From assembly GCA_013397455.1 (NCBI GenBank), contig VYZB01000056.1:439322-503321 (forward strand): a stretch of 64,000 nt of DNA, read 5' to 3'. The notes beneath the pieces were generated by a model. The model had not been told where the DNA came from and ran no database searches. It worked only from the letters and a program-made list of their open reading frames with translations. Shown one piece after another: positions 1 through 11,544 of the stretch. Numbering within the stretch: the stretch's first letter is position 1; every line of letters starts with the position of its first letter. A program made the translations under genes and the position numbers. This DNA comes from Crotophaga sulcirostris (lineage: Eukaryota > Chordata > Aves > Cuculiformes > Crotophagidae).

Positions 1-182
1 CCATGCTGGTGTCCCTTGTACTGTTTTTTTTGGTTCCAGTGTTCCCAGTGTTGGTGTCCCCTGTACCGGTGTCTCCTTTTTTTGTGTCCCCAGTGTTGGT
101 ATGCCCAGTGCCGGTGTCACCAGTACCAGTTTTTTTAGTCCTGGTGTGCCAGTGTCCCCAGTGCCCGTGTCCCTCCCAGGCG
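1..182. repeat. Short-unit minisatellite in a DDX54 intron
   Basis: A degenerate tandem repeat built on a GTGTCCCCAGTGCCG-like unit of about 15 bases runs from the window edge to about 182. It is interrupted by T blocks at 24, 77 and 130. It lies upstream of the first visible DDX54 exon and so is presumably intronic. Confidence 0.7.
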
Positions 183-215
183 GGCCGTGCAGAGCTGCAG
201 TGCCCTGGCACTGTG

Positions 216-426
216 GGACACTGAAAGGGTGATTGGCCACTGGAATGCGCTGCCCAGGGAGGTGGTGGAGTCGCCGACCCTGGATGTGTTTTTTTGAAGA
301 CTGGATGAGGCACTCAGTGCCATGGTTTAGGTGATGGGATGGTGTTAGTGTTGGCTTATAGGTTGGACTTGATGATCTCAGAGGTCTCTTCCAACCTTGT
401 AATACTGTGATACTGTGATACTGTGT
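216..426 (+). mobile_element. CR1 3' fragment
   Basis: This is a truncated CR1 LINE tail in + orientation, ending in repeats of an ATACTGTG-type octamer instead of ATTCTATG. It is closely related to the copy at 18366-18527. Comparing the two shows directly what a T block replaced (289-295 here; 18467-18473 there). Confidence 0.85.
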
Positions 427-467
427 GACACCCATCGCCACAGCCGTGTCCCCGTCGCTGTCCCCAG

Positions 468-3400
468 GTCCCCACGCCCTCGCTGCCCGCCTTCCCCACT
501 GCCGAGGAGGACGATGGGGCTGATGTGGAGCTGGACACGCAGGCCATGGTGCGGGCCCAGAACCAGAAGAAGAAGAAGTCTGGGGGCTTCCAGTCCATGG
601 GTGCGTGCAGGGCAGGGATCAGCTGTCCTGGGATGGGGGCTGTCCCCTCCTGCCCGTGTTTTTTTTCCTGTCCCTGCCCCCGCAGGCCTCAGCTACCCCG
701 TCTTCAAGGGCATTTTTTTGAAGGGCTACAAGGTGCCCACCCCCATCCAGAGGAAGGTGAGTGTGTTTTTTTGTGGGACCCCATCCCAAGGTGGTGGGAC
801 CCCATCCCAGGTGGTGGGTTTTTTTCCCAAGGTGGTGGTGGTGGAGCAGTGACGGTGGGGTGGTGTCTCGCTTTTTTTCCCCCCCATCCTGCGTGGCCGG
901 GACGTGGTGGCGATGGCGCGGACGTTTTTTTGGAAGACGGCCTGCTTCCTCATCCCCATGTTCGAGCGGCTGAAGGCACCCAGCCAGGCCGGGGCGCGCG
1001 CCCTCATCCTCTCGCCCACCCGTGAGCTGGCCCTGCAGACCCTGAAGTTCACCAAGGAGGTACACGGGACAACGGGCAAGACCGCAGGGGCGAGTGGGGA
1101 CAGTGGGGACAAGGAGCTTGGTTTTAACACACCCTGACATGCTCCTTCCTTGCCCCACAGCTGGGCAAGTTCACAGGCCTGAAGACAGCCCTGATCCTGG
1201 GAGGAGACAAGTAAGCTGTCCCCATGTCCCCACTGGTCCCTGCTCCCCTGAAGCCTCCCCAAAGCCTGGCGAGGGGCTGTGCCACCCCGCGCCACTTTTT
1301 TTTGTCCCCGCTCTCGCAGGATGGAGGACCAGTTCGCCGCGCTGCACAAGAACCCCGACATGTGAGTGGGGCTGTGAGGAGGGGACCTGGAGGGAAGTTG
1401 GTTTTTTTGAGCTCCTCGCCGTCTGGGGACATCACTGGGGACATCACTTACAGCCAGTGTGCCCAATGGACGTGACCTGGGGTTCCCTTGGAGCATCTTC
1501 CTGTGCTTTTTTTTGGGGACAAGGAGGTCTCTCTTGGGTCTTCGTTGGGCTGTATTTGGATCCTGCCCTTGGGATGGCGTGGGGTCGCCGTAGTCCTGTC
1601 ACCAGCTCTGTCCCCACAGAATCATTGCCACCCCCGGGCGCCTGGTGCATGTGGCGGTGGAGATGATTTTTTTGCTGCACACCGTGGAGTACGTGGTCTT
1701 CGATGAGGCTGACAGGTCAGCAGGACACGGAGGGGTCCATGGCGCTGGTGGTGCTCCCACGCGGGAGGAACGTTTTTTTCCATGTCCCCTGTCCCCTCCC
1801 CTGCAGGCTCTTTGAGATGGGCTTTTTTTTTTAGCTCCAGGAGATCATCGCCCGGCTCCCAGACTGCCACCAGACTGTCCTCTTCTCGGCCACGCTGCCC
1901 AAGCTGCTCGTCGAGTTTGCCCGGGCTGGTGTTTTTTTTGGGGCAGAGCGCGGCTGGGGGCTGGGCCTGGGGGAGCCTGGGAATTTTTTTTAAGCTGAGC
2001 TGGGTCAGGCTGGGCCAAGCAGGTGTCCCCAAGCTGATTTTTTTGGCTGGCTCCTGGAGTACGTCCCACATGTGACCCACGTATCACCACATCCCACAGG
2101 TCTCACTGAGCCGATGCTGATCCGTCTGGATGTGGAGTCCAAACTCAGTGAGCAGCTCAAGGTCAGAGGGGCTGGAGGAGCTCAAGATGAGCTTTGTTTT
2201 TTTTGCAAGCCACCAGGCTTGCCAGGAGGGGACAGGAGGGGTGGCAGCATTTTTTTGTGGAGGGGCTGAGCTGTGCCCTCCCTTTGCAGCTGGCGTTCTT
2301 CCATGTGCGTGAGGACAACAAACCGGCCGTGCTGCTTCACCTGCTCCGGAGTGTGGTGAAGCCCCAGGACCAGACTGTTGTCTTCGTGGCCACCAAGCAC
2401 CACACGGAGTACCTCAGGGAGGCAAGTGGCATTTGGGATTGCTCAGCATGTACCCCTGTTAGAGGAGAGGCTTTTGGGGGTGGCTTGGACCCCTTTCCAG
2501 ACCCACGTGGGGTCTGCGTCTGTGGGCACGTCCCTCTGCCTCTGTTTTGCTGGGTTGAAGGAGAAACCCCAGCATATGTGATGATGGCTGTGCTACATCC
2601 ACGTACCCCTCAGAGAAAGGGGGAAGCGCAGTGGGATTTGGGGGTTTGAGTGGGCACCCGGGGGTCTCAGAGCCCTGGGAGCTGAGGGGGCTTGCCCTTT
2701 GGCTGAGGTTGCACGTCCAGGTGGGATCTGCTCTCTCTTCCCCCCTCCCCAGCTGCTGACTGCCCAGGGCATCCGCTGCACACACATCTACAGCTCGCTG
2801 GACCAGACTGCCCGCAAGATCAACATTGCCAAGTTTGCCCAGGGCAAGTGCCCGGTGCTGCTGGTTACCGACGTGGCCGCCCGCGGGCTCGACATCCCCA
2901 TGCTGGACAATGTCATCAACTACAGCTTCCCCGCCAAGGGCAAGCTGTTCCTGCATCGTGTTGGTGGGTGCCAGGGGTCCCTCAGGGTGACAGGGAGGGT
3001 GTGAGTGGGCTGTCCCTTGTCCCCTATTTTTCCCATCCCCATGGCCTGCTGGGCTGGCACTGATGCCCCTGACTTGGTGGTGATATCTTTGGGGAAGGAG
3101 GGGACCATGTGGAGAGAGGCTGGGAGCAGGAATGGCCCTGAGCTTCCAGCTGGACTGTGGGGGTTCTTTGGGGCAGGGCTGCTGCCTTCCCTTTTGGATG
3201 GCACCTTAGGATCGTGGAATGGTTTGGAAGGAACCTTAAAGCCCATCCAATTTCAACCCCACTGCTATGGACAGGGACACCTCCCACCAGACCAGAGTGC
3301 TCAAGGCCCATCCAACCTGGCCTTGAACACCTCCAGGGAGGAGGCACCCACAACTTCCTTGGGACTCCGCTTTGCCACCTTCCCCAGTGACCCATAGCCC

Positions 3401-5944
3401 CTTCCCAGTCATGCCCAGCTGGGAAATGTCACGTGTGCGGGCTCCCAGGGACACCCATGGGTCTCCGCCTGGGTAGGGGCATGCTGGCCTGGCACTGGTT
3501 TCACACTCTTGTCCTCCCTGTACCAGGTCGTGTGGCCCGTGCTGGCCGCAGCGGCACTGCCTACTCACTGGTGGCTCCCGATGAGATGCCCTATGTCTTC
3601 GACCTCCACCTTTTCCTGGGACACCCGTTTTTTTTCGCCAGTGCCCAGGAGATGCCCGCGGGTAAGGCAGACCTGGCTGCAGACGTCAGGGTGGCTGCGT
3701 GTCCAAGCTGAGACAGCGGCCATGTGGCTGCTGGTGTTTTATCCTTGGCCAGTGCTGGCCTTTGTGGTCTTGTGGTTGGCATTTGTTTTTTTTGGTGTTG
3801 GTTTAACACCGCCAAGCTCCGTGTGGCTGTTGGTAACTCTTTTTTTTTTAATCATGGGGTGCTGTTGTTCCCACTGCAACAATCCCCGCGAGGTTCCATT
3901 GAGGTGACACAGTGTCCCCTGGGGCTGCAGATACTGGCGGGGTCCTGGGCCATGTGCCCCAGAGCCTGGTGGATGACGAGGAGTGCCTGCTGCTGACAGA
4001 CCACGAGGGCTCGCTGGAGCTGCGGAGCCTGCGCCGCGTCGCCGACAATGCCCACAAGCAGTACCTGCGGTCCCGACCCGGCCCCTCACCAGAGTCCATC
4101 AAGAGGGCAAAGGACCTGGATGTGTCCCAGCTGGGCATCCACCCGCTCTTCAGTGAGTGCCTGGGGAACACCTAGGGAGGAGACCTCATTCACCTCACCA
4201 AAGAGCTGATCTGTGCCCCTCTCCATGCCCACATTCCCCAGGTGCTCGCTTTGAAGACACTGAGCTGGAGAGGCTGAAGTTTGTGGACAGCATTAAAACC
4301 TACAAGTCCAAGGCGGTGAGTTGAGACCCATCCTTGGGCACAACGTGCCTGGTTGGGGTGGGAAGGGAATTTTTTTGCAGCCAGCCCTGCAGCTCACCAG
4401 GGCTCCTGTTCCTGCCTCGGGAACAGACAATCTTCGAGATCAACGCCACGTCCCGCACACTGGCCAGCAGCGTGATGCGGTCGAAGCGGCGCCATGACCA
4501 TGCCCTCATCGAGAAGTACCAGCGCAGGCAGCAGGAGAAGCGGGCAGCGGCACTCAAAGGGCAAGGGTTGTGCCCAGCACCCCCTAGGCCCAAGCAGGGA
4601 GAAGGAGAAGAAGAAGGAGGAGAAGGAGAAGAAGGAGAAGAGGAGAACCTCCAGGTAATGGGGTAGAGATGAATTTGCCAGAACTGCTGCAAGACAGCTT
4701 TGGCTGGGTGGCGGCAGCAGCAGGGCCCCAGGCTGTGCCAGTGACTGGGTGTGGGACACGGCTCCTCCATCCCATCCACCGTCCCCTTCCAGGATGTGTT
4801 CTCCAACGTGATGGGCCAGAAGCGAAAACAGGGCCAAGAGGGAGAAAATGGTGTCAGGAAAAAGCCGCGGCAGCCAGCACAGCAGGACAAGGACTTCTAC
4901 ATCCCATACCGGCCCAAGGACTTCGAGAGCGAGAGGGGGTGAGTCTGGGGGGGCTCCTGCTGCCATCCTGCCCTGCCCTAGTGCCAGGGGCTGCTCTCAT
5001 TGCCCACCCTTTGCAGGCTGAGCGTGGGTGGTGAGGGCAGCGCCTTTGAGCAGCAAGCGGCTGGAGCTGTCCTGGATCTCATGGGTGATGAAAACCACAA
5101 CCTCAACAAGAGCAAGCAGATGCTGAAGTGGTGAGTGGGGTCTGTCCATGGGCTGGGGCTGAAATCAGGGTTGGGATCCCACCATACGGTCCCACCACCC
5201 TCCCCTCTCTCACAGGGACCGCAAGAAGAAGCGGTTCGTGGGGCAGACGGGCCAGGAGGACAAGAAGAAGGTGCGGACGGAGAGCGGGCGCTACATCAGC
5301 AGCTCCTACAAGAACAACCTGTATCCTGCCTGCTGGTGCTGTGGCAAGGGCTGGGGACGAGGGGGAGGGGGAACTGGACCTGCCGGCAACCACACAGCAT
5401 CGTGTCCTGCTCCTGGGGATCCATCCCCTGCTGGAGAGGGATGCTGGTCAGTGTCCACGATAGGGAGTCCAGTGATGGGGAGTCACCACACGATCCCTTA
5501 ACCCACCCTGGCCCAGCTATGAAAAATGGAAGCAGAAATACAAGGTTGATGAGCGGGATGAGGATGAGGAAGGTGAACGAAGGGGGGAGCAGTTCAGAGG
5601 GAAGCACAGGCATGGGCATGGTGAGTACCTGGTGCGAGCCACGCAGCCCCACTTCATCCCCCCCCGCCCCAACCCCTCGCTTTGGCCTCTGAGCTTTTTT
5701 TGGCCATGTCCATCCCGCAGCGCCCACGCAGCCCCCGGCCCGGGGCAAGGTGCGCTCAGAGCTGAAGAACAAGCAGCAGATCCTGAAGCAGCGCAAGAAG
5801 GCAGCCAAGCAGCGGTTCCTGCAGAGCGGGGGGCTGAAGCGCCTCAAGGCCAGGAACCGGCAGCGGGTGCAGGAGCTGCGGCAGATGGCCTTCGGGCGCC
5901 GCGCGGGACCTCTCAAGAAGGGCAAACTGCGGAAAAGGGTGTAG
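468..5944 (+). CDS. DDX54: ATP-dependent RNA helicase DDX54 (DEAD-box), 5'-partial
   Basis: Nucleolar DEAD-box helicase of ribosome biogenesis, also known as a nuclear-receptor corepressor. Nineteen exons: 468-600, 686-756, 874-1059, 1161-1210, 1320-1361, 1620-1715, 1807-1928, 2100-2161, 2290-2421, 2753-2963, 3527-3661, 3931-4152, 4242-4315, 4427-4654, 4793-4938, 5017-5130, 5216-5320, 5517-5620, 5721-5944. All phases join, giving 818 residues; human DDX54 has about 880, so only the N-terminus is outside. Visible motifs: Q motif near 723-750, PTRELA 1015-1032, DEAD 1702-1713, SAT 1886-1894, ARGLDIP near 2879-2899, and HRVGRxxRAGRSG across the 2963/3527 junction. The C-terminus is acidic, then Lys/Arg-rich. 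Walker A (at 925-931) and the acceptor before 874 are overwritten by T, and a false TAG stands at 1832-1834. The intron after 2421 has a GC donor. Family identity is certain; exon edges near T blocks are inferred. Confidence 0.97.
3205..3372 (-). mobile_element. CR1 3' fragment in a DDX54 intron
   Basis: Reverse-oriented CR1 tail in the 2964-3526 intron, recognisable by the GGTTTGGAAGGAACCTTAAA-type end and the CCATCCAACCTGGCCTTGA block. It carries no T block. Confidence 0.85.
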
Positions 5945-6508
5945 GGAAGAGGGCCGTGCCCCAGTGGCTGCCCCCACGCGTGGGTGCCAGGAAGGGGACA
6001 TTAAATATTTGGTTTTTTTTGCATCCTGACTCCTCTTTGTCCTTGTCGTGAGCATCGTGCAGTTCTTTTTTTCCTTGGGTCACCCCCAGGCACAATTCCT
6101 CCACCTTGGGTCACCCCCTTTTTTTATTCCTCCACCTTGGGTCACCCCCAGGGGCAATTTCTCACACCTTGTTTTTTTCCCAGACGCAGTCTTAAAACAA
6201 GCAGATGCTGCAGGTCCACAGCTGTTTTTTTTTTTGACTGGAGATGCCTTTGGAGAGCCCAACAGCCTGAAGAGGGGCAGCAGCTCCCCCTTCCTGCACA
6301 GCAGTAGGTCCTGCTGCCTGAGGGACCAGGTTTTTTTCCCAGTGTGGTTGTGTCCCGGTGCTCCTGTGCCACTGCCATCCGTGTCACCTCTCAGCACAGG
6401 GGTTTCCAGACTTGTTGGGGGCAACCAGGAGGCTGCTGGGGTCCTGTGGCCCCATGCTGGCCATGGCAGCTTCTCCCCAGACCCAGGAGCAGGTGCTTGT
6501 CCCAGGAG
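5945..6508. other. Convergent intergenic interval DDX54 / CFAP73 with a three-copy tandem repeat
   Basis: This holds the short DDX54 3' UTR and then, at about 6073-6170, about three copies of a roughly 33-base unit containing CCTTGGGTCACCCCC. T blocks at 6066, 6119 and 6172 fall inside the repeat and make its copies look more different than they are. The remainder should be CFAP73 3' UTR. I see no reliable CFAP73 poly(A) signal. Confidence 0.6.
6000..6005 (+). promoter_or_regulatory. DDX54 polyadenylation signal (ATTAAA)
   Basis: ATTAAA lies 55 bases after the DDX54 stop codon, followed by a T-rich stretch (partly the block at 6013) and a GT-rich segment. It implies a very short 3' untranslated region. 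Confidence 0.7.
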
Positions 6509-9500
6509 CTATTCCTGGCTCAGAGCTACCCTGGCACCCCTGTGCCTGGTGGCAACGGACAAGCGTGGGGGGGACAGCCCCGGCTGCCCAGGGTATTTTT
6601 TTGCACAGATGGCAGCCAGGTCCTGCATGCAGAGCAGCACCTGCAGAGACAGCGACCTTGTTGCCACTGCCACTGGGGACGTGAATGTCCCCGTGTGCCC
6701 CCCAGCCCCACTGCCCAGGGCAGAGGGCTGTGCTGACCATGTCCAGCTGGGCCTTTTTTTTCTCCAGGGCCACATCCGTGGGGACCTTGAGCCGTGCAGT
6801 GGCAAGCTGGAAGAGGTTCAGCACTGCCAGCTTGATCTGCCCCAGGAACAGGGTCTTCTGGGTGGCCATGCTCTGGATGTGGGCCCAGTGAGACTCCTGG
6901 AGGACAAAGCAACAGAGAGCCCAGCCCCCCCAGCCACTGCCCCATGTCCCCTGCATAGAATCATAGAATCATCTGGTTGGAAAAGACCTTTGAGATCATC
7001 AAGTCCAACCATACCTGTCTAATTACTAAACCATGTCCCTGAGGAACTCATCTACCCATCTTTTAAACACCTCCAGGGATGGTGATTCAATCACCTCCCT
7101 GAGCAGCTGTTCCAGTGCTTGACCATTTTTTTTGTAAAGAAATTTTTCCTAATGTCCAGTCTGAACCTCCCCTGGCACAACTTGCGGCCATATCCCCTCA
7201 TCCTATCATCTGTCACGTGGGAGAAGGGACCAACATCCACCTCGCTACAACCTCCTTTCAGGTAGTTGTAGACAGTGATGAGGTCTCCGCTCAGCCTCTT
7301 CTTCTCTAAGTTAAACAACCACAGTTCCCTCTGTCGCTCCTCATAAGACGTGTTCTCCAGCCCCTTCCCCAGCTCCGTTCCCTTCTCTGGATGCGCTCCA
7401 GCCCCTCAATGTCCTTCTTGGAGTGAGGGGCCCAAAACTGAACACAGTAATCCCACCCACTCCAGGACAGGACCCGGGAATCCTGGCTGTGTGTCCCATG
7501 CATGGTTGCTGATGATGCTTTCTAGGTGTGCAGGACCTCCAGCTCAGGCCAGACAGTGTTGCGTGGCTTCCCACCACCACACGGGGCATCTCCCCTCTGC
7601 AGCACAGTTGGGGCCTGTGCTGTTGCTGAGGGGACCTGGGGCACCCCACATCCCCCCTTACCTCCTGGAGAACGTCGTGATGGGTGGCCTCCAGCTGTGC
7701 ACGCAGCTGGGCCAGCTCATCCTTGGTGCACAGGAGGTCGCTGCCAGCCTCCTCTTGGTACCGCTGGAGCCGTGCCCGGCCCTGGTCCAGCTGCTCGTGC
7801 CTGGCTTCTGCCTGTTGTGCCAGGAGTGCTCGTGCCCCTGCCAGTGCTTTGAAATGGGCCACCATGGCTGGGACATCCTGGAACTGGGAGTGGGATGGTG
7901 CTGAGAGGCTGTGGGAGCTGCTGGGCTGGTTCCACACACGGGGTTTGGGTGGCACCACGGGATGGGGACTGTAAAGACTGACTCTACTTAAACAGCATCT
8001 GACTCTACTTGTATTGTTGTCTTTATCACCACCTTGGGTGCTGTGGCTCCTGATGGGCTGACTGTGCTGCTGCAGAGGAGGGGGAGAAGGTGCAGCAGGT
8101 GCTGCCCCCCCCCCCATAACTGTGCATGGAGACCCAGAGGGTTCAGGCAGAGGTTCTTCTGGCAAGGTTCTGTTGAGCTGCCAGTGACCCTGGAGCCCCC
8201 AGCCCCAATTCCAGAACCTTCCCAAAGGATCTTCTGCATATGCACTGATTTGAGAACCTTCACAGCAAGACCCCCCCTCCCATGCTAACTGGGGGGCCAT
8301 GGACTTGTCCTATAAGAAGAAGCCCTCCAAGAAAGAAGGTGTGTGCCCACCACCCCATGGAACCCGCCTGAAGTTGCTGCAGAAGAACCACAGGACCACG
8401 TGCTCCTGAAGACCACGTTTTCCAGATGCCCATGGAGTGGTGACTATGTTTCTCTCCATCCCCCACTGCTATTCCTCGCTCTCTTTTTTTCCTTCTCTTC
8501 TTCATGGCACTACGGCACATGGGATCAGATCCGAGTTGGGTTGTTCTGTCCCGCTGCCTTGGGGGTATCAGCTTGGGATCTGAACAGATTGGGATCTGGT
8601 TTTGCAACTTTGGGAGGCTCCAGCTTGGAGTGCACCCAAGTATTTGATTTGATATTTTGGCCATGCCCAAAATAAACACTGGTTTGTTATTTTGGCTGTG
8701 CCCAAAATAAATCCCGTTTTGAATTTACCCTGGGAGATTTGTGTGCAATTTGCCGCGCAGACACCAAAAGACCCTTCCCTCTCTGACTGTGCAGGTTGGA
8801 GGGGACACTTGACAGGGACGCCAGTGCTCACCTGTCCCACTCTGGCCAGCACACCCTGCAGGTACTCGCCAAAGCCGCGGAGGTTCCTCAGGCGCTGGGC
8901 CAGGTGCTCCCTGTGCCGCTGCAGCCCTTTTTTTTCCTGAAGCAGGTGGGAAACCTCCGCGTCCTGCTCTGCCGCCTGCATTTTTTTCCTTTCTGCCCGC
9001 CGCAGCGCCCGCTCCTGCCTCGCTGCCAAAGCCTGTGCCGTGGGCATGGGGTCAGCAGGGCCCTGACAGCCAGCCTGGCCCTGGGTCCCCACCTCAGCAC
9101 CTGGAGGAAGGCGTCGAATTTGAGGATGACATCCTGGAGCTGCTCTCTCCGCTGCCCCAGCTGCTGTCGCCGCTGCGCCAGGCGCTCCAACCTTTTTTTA
9201 AACTCCTGTGGGAGCACCAGCTGCTGAGAGCATCGCCCCACACTGGGGTGTACTGGGGGGACAGCACATGGACAACTGGTGGACATCCCAAGCAGCCCTA
9301 GAGAGGACACTTTTCCGAGAAGGAGCTCTGCTCCACAAAATGCTGGAAAGCTTTTTTTGGACTGGGGCTGGGGGGACACTTTTTGTTGGTCTTGGCTCAC
9401 AGTGAGTGATGGCACACAGGTAAAGTGACCTTATTAAACCTGATTTCAGGGTTTTTTTCAGAGGACACCGAGGGTCTTACCAGTGTGGTGATGTCCACCT

Positions 9501-11487
9501 GGCCGTATGACACTGCCTTAAATGCAGTCATGAGTGTTATCTGCATTATCGGTGTCCTTGGGGCAGGCAAGTTGGGAAACCCATCTCCCATGGCACATCC
9601 AGCCCCATGGAGGGGGCACGGAGGGGTTGGGGGCCACCCTCACCTCCCGCTGCCTCTCCAGCGCCTGTGCCAGCTCCGCCACCTCCCGTCTCTTCAGCAG
9701 CAAATGCGTGGTGGGCGGCAGCTTTTTTTTATCCCACGCCGGCACCTTCCTGTGCAGGTGGCATGGAATCATGGATTTTTTTGAGTTGGAAGGGACCTCA
9801 AAGCCCATCCAGTACCAAGCCCCCTGCCTTTTTTTGGGACACCTCCCACTGGATCAGGGTGCTCAAAGCTCCATCCAACCTGGCCTTGAACACCTTCAGG
9901 GATGGGGCAGCCACAAACTCCCTGGACAACCTGTTTTTTTTTCTCACCACCCTCATCATAAAGAATTTCTTCCTAATGTCTAATCTATTTTTTTCCCTTT
10001 CCAGTTTATAGCTGGTTCCTTTTGTCCAGTCACTCCAGGCTTTTTTTAAAAGTCTCTCCTCAGCTTTCTTGGAGCCCCTTTCAGTACTGGGAGGCTGCTC
10101 TAAGGTCTCCCTGGAGCCTTCTCTTCTCCAGGCTGAACAACCCCAATTTTTTTAGCCTGTACTCGTAGCAGAGGTGCTCCAGCCCTTGCATCATCTCTGT
10201 TTTTTTCTTTGGACCTGCTCCAACAATTCCACATCCTTCTCATGTTGGGGATTCCAGAACTGGGCCCAGGACTCCAGGTTGGTCCTCATAGAAGTAGAGC
10301 AGAGGGGCAGAATCCCCTCCCTCAACTCTGGAGTTCATCATGCCCAGGGAGGGGCAGCCACTGCCATGCCATGAGCACGACCCCACAGGGACCATCACTG
10401 CCCACCAGGGCTGCTCCCTCACCCCTGCCCATCCCTCCTGCTTCAGCCTCCCCTGCTCGGAGCCCCCAGGGAAGGACAAGTCAGGGCACAACCCTGGGAT
10501 TCCAGAGGTCCACCTGCCTCTCTGGTTCCCATTGCCAAGGGTGGCAGCTGGAGCTCTGCTCCCAGGGGAAACCTGTCTGACAGCCAGCCAGCAGCGTGGT
10601 GGGCAGCAGGTGGGCACCCAAGTGTCCTGGCACCTCTGGATGGGGTGCAGGTGAAGATGGAGCCCAAATGTTTGCCAGGGGGCCTTCTCCTTCCTGGGTG
10701 CCCCGACGGGGGATGCACTGCAGCACCCTGCCCAGGGACCCAGAACTGATCCAGGGACACCCAACCTGGCATTGGAACCCACCAAGGGACACTCATTGTG
10801 GCACTGGCATCCTGGGTATCCAGCACCCACAGAGGGACACCCACCCAGGGACACCAACCCTGGCACTGGCACCCCGAGGACTTGGCTCTTTTTTTGTGAC
10901 ACCCACCCTGGCACTCTGGGCATCTAGTACCCACCCAGTGATTTTTTTCCTAACACTGGCACCCCAAAGACTCAGCTCCACCCAGTGACACTCATTTTTT
11001 TGCCCCAGGGACCAGGTCCCCACCTAGTGACACCCACCCTGGCACCCTTTTTTTCCAGCACCCACCCAGTGATACCCACCCTGGCACTGGCACCCCAAGG
11101 TTTTTTTTCCCACCTAGTGACACCCACCCTGGCACCCTGGGCATCCAGCACCCTTTTTTTGATACCCACCCTGGCACTGGCACCCCGAGGACTTGGATCC
11201 CACCCATTTTTTTCCACCCTGGCACAATGGGTACCCAGCACCCACCCAGTGACACCCAGCCGGGCAGTGGCACCCTGGGGACCCAGCGATGGGAACATGG
11301 TCCCCGAGCCCCCTTGATGCGGGACACGTTGGCCCCTCTGCCAGCCCTTGCTGGCCCCCAGCAGCACGGGGCCGTGGGGGCTGGGTGGGCATCTGCCCGT
11401 CCCTCAGGGGGGATGGGGTCTCACTCACTGCAGCCACAGCTCCTCCCGGAAAGCCGTGCGCAAATCCTGCTCCAGGTCGAGGGCCAT
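6509..11487 (-). CDS. CFAP73: Cilia- and flagella-associated protein 73 (CCDC42B family)
   Basis: Coiled-coil axonemal protein of the CCDC42/CFAP73 (DUF4200) family; the Chlamydomonas relative belongs to the modifier-of-inner-arms complex. Exons in transcription order: 11487-11429 (ATG at 11487-11485), 9749-9644, 9205-9101, 9032-8832, 7883-7662, 6896-6738, 6640-6509. Sizes 59, 106, 105, 201, 222, 159 and 132 sum to 984, giving 327 residues against about 308 in human. The protein starts [13 protein letters not shown]. Diagnostic stretches are FDAFLQ at the 9101 exon end, [12 protein letters not shown] at the next exon start, [11 protein letters not shown] opening the 222-base exon, and LAVLNLFQL in the sixth exon. 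Most of it is Gln/Arg/Leu-rich heptad sequence. Several Lys runs are T blocks read on the other strand. Joining phases and family matches make the gene certain; the last exon's C-terminal tail is less sure. Confidence 0.92.
6953..7465 (-). mobile_element. CR1 3' fragment in CFAP73
   Basis: About 500 bases of reverse-oriented CR1 with the TAGAATCATAGAATCAT tail at its left end, in the 6897-7661 CFAP73 intron. A T block sits at 7126. Confidence 0.9.
7968..8765 (+). other. Unclassified, possibly LTR-like insert in a CFAP73 intron
   Basis: This intron interior is not CR1. Near its right end it holds two copies of an ATTTTGG...TGCCCAAAATAAA segment 36 bases apart (about 8651-8677 and 8687-8713), each with AATAAA in + orientation, antisense to CFAP73. 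Promoter-like pyrimidine tracts precede them. A solo LTR or an old processed insert would fit, but I found no clean TG...CA ends or target-site duplication. Confidence 0.25.
9760..10290 (-). mobile_element. CR1 3' fragment in CFAP73 intron 1
   Basis: Reverse CR1 starting at the ATGGAATCATGGA tail just left of exon 2's acceptor side and running to the CCAGAACTGGGCCCAGGAC block. It contains T blocks at 9776, 9829, 9935, 9988, 10041, 10147 and 10200. Confidence 0.9.
10757..11275. repeat. Minisatellite in CFAP73 intron 1
   Basis: Tandem, degenerate higher-order repeat built from segments such as CACCCACCCTGGCACTGGCA, CATCCAGCACCCACCCAGTG and GGACACCAACC. Units of roughly 50-60 bases are made of shorter variants. 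Seven T blocks (10889 to 11207) fall inside. No coding potential is claimed. Confidence 0.85.
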
Positions 11488-11544
11488 TTTACCCAACATC
11501 CACTCCTTGCTCACAGGCCACAGTGGAGCTGGGGCAGCCGAGCT

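Noticed and set aside
925..1834. DDX54 as a pseudogene
   Set aside because: All defects coincide with lattice blocks. Elsewhere splice sites, phases and motifs are intact.
6123..6128. Minus-strand AATAAA as the CFAP73 poly(A) signal
   Set aside because: Three of its bases belong to the T block at 6119-6125, so the hexamer is artificial.
10757..11275. Regular repeats as a CRISPR array
   Set aside because: Units are degenerate and contiguous without unique spacers, and the genome is avian.
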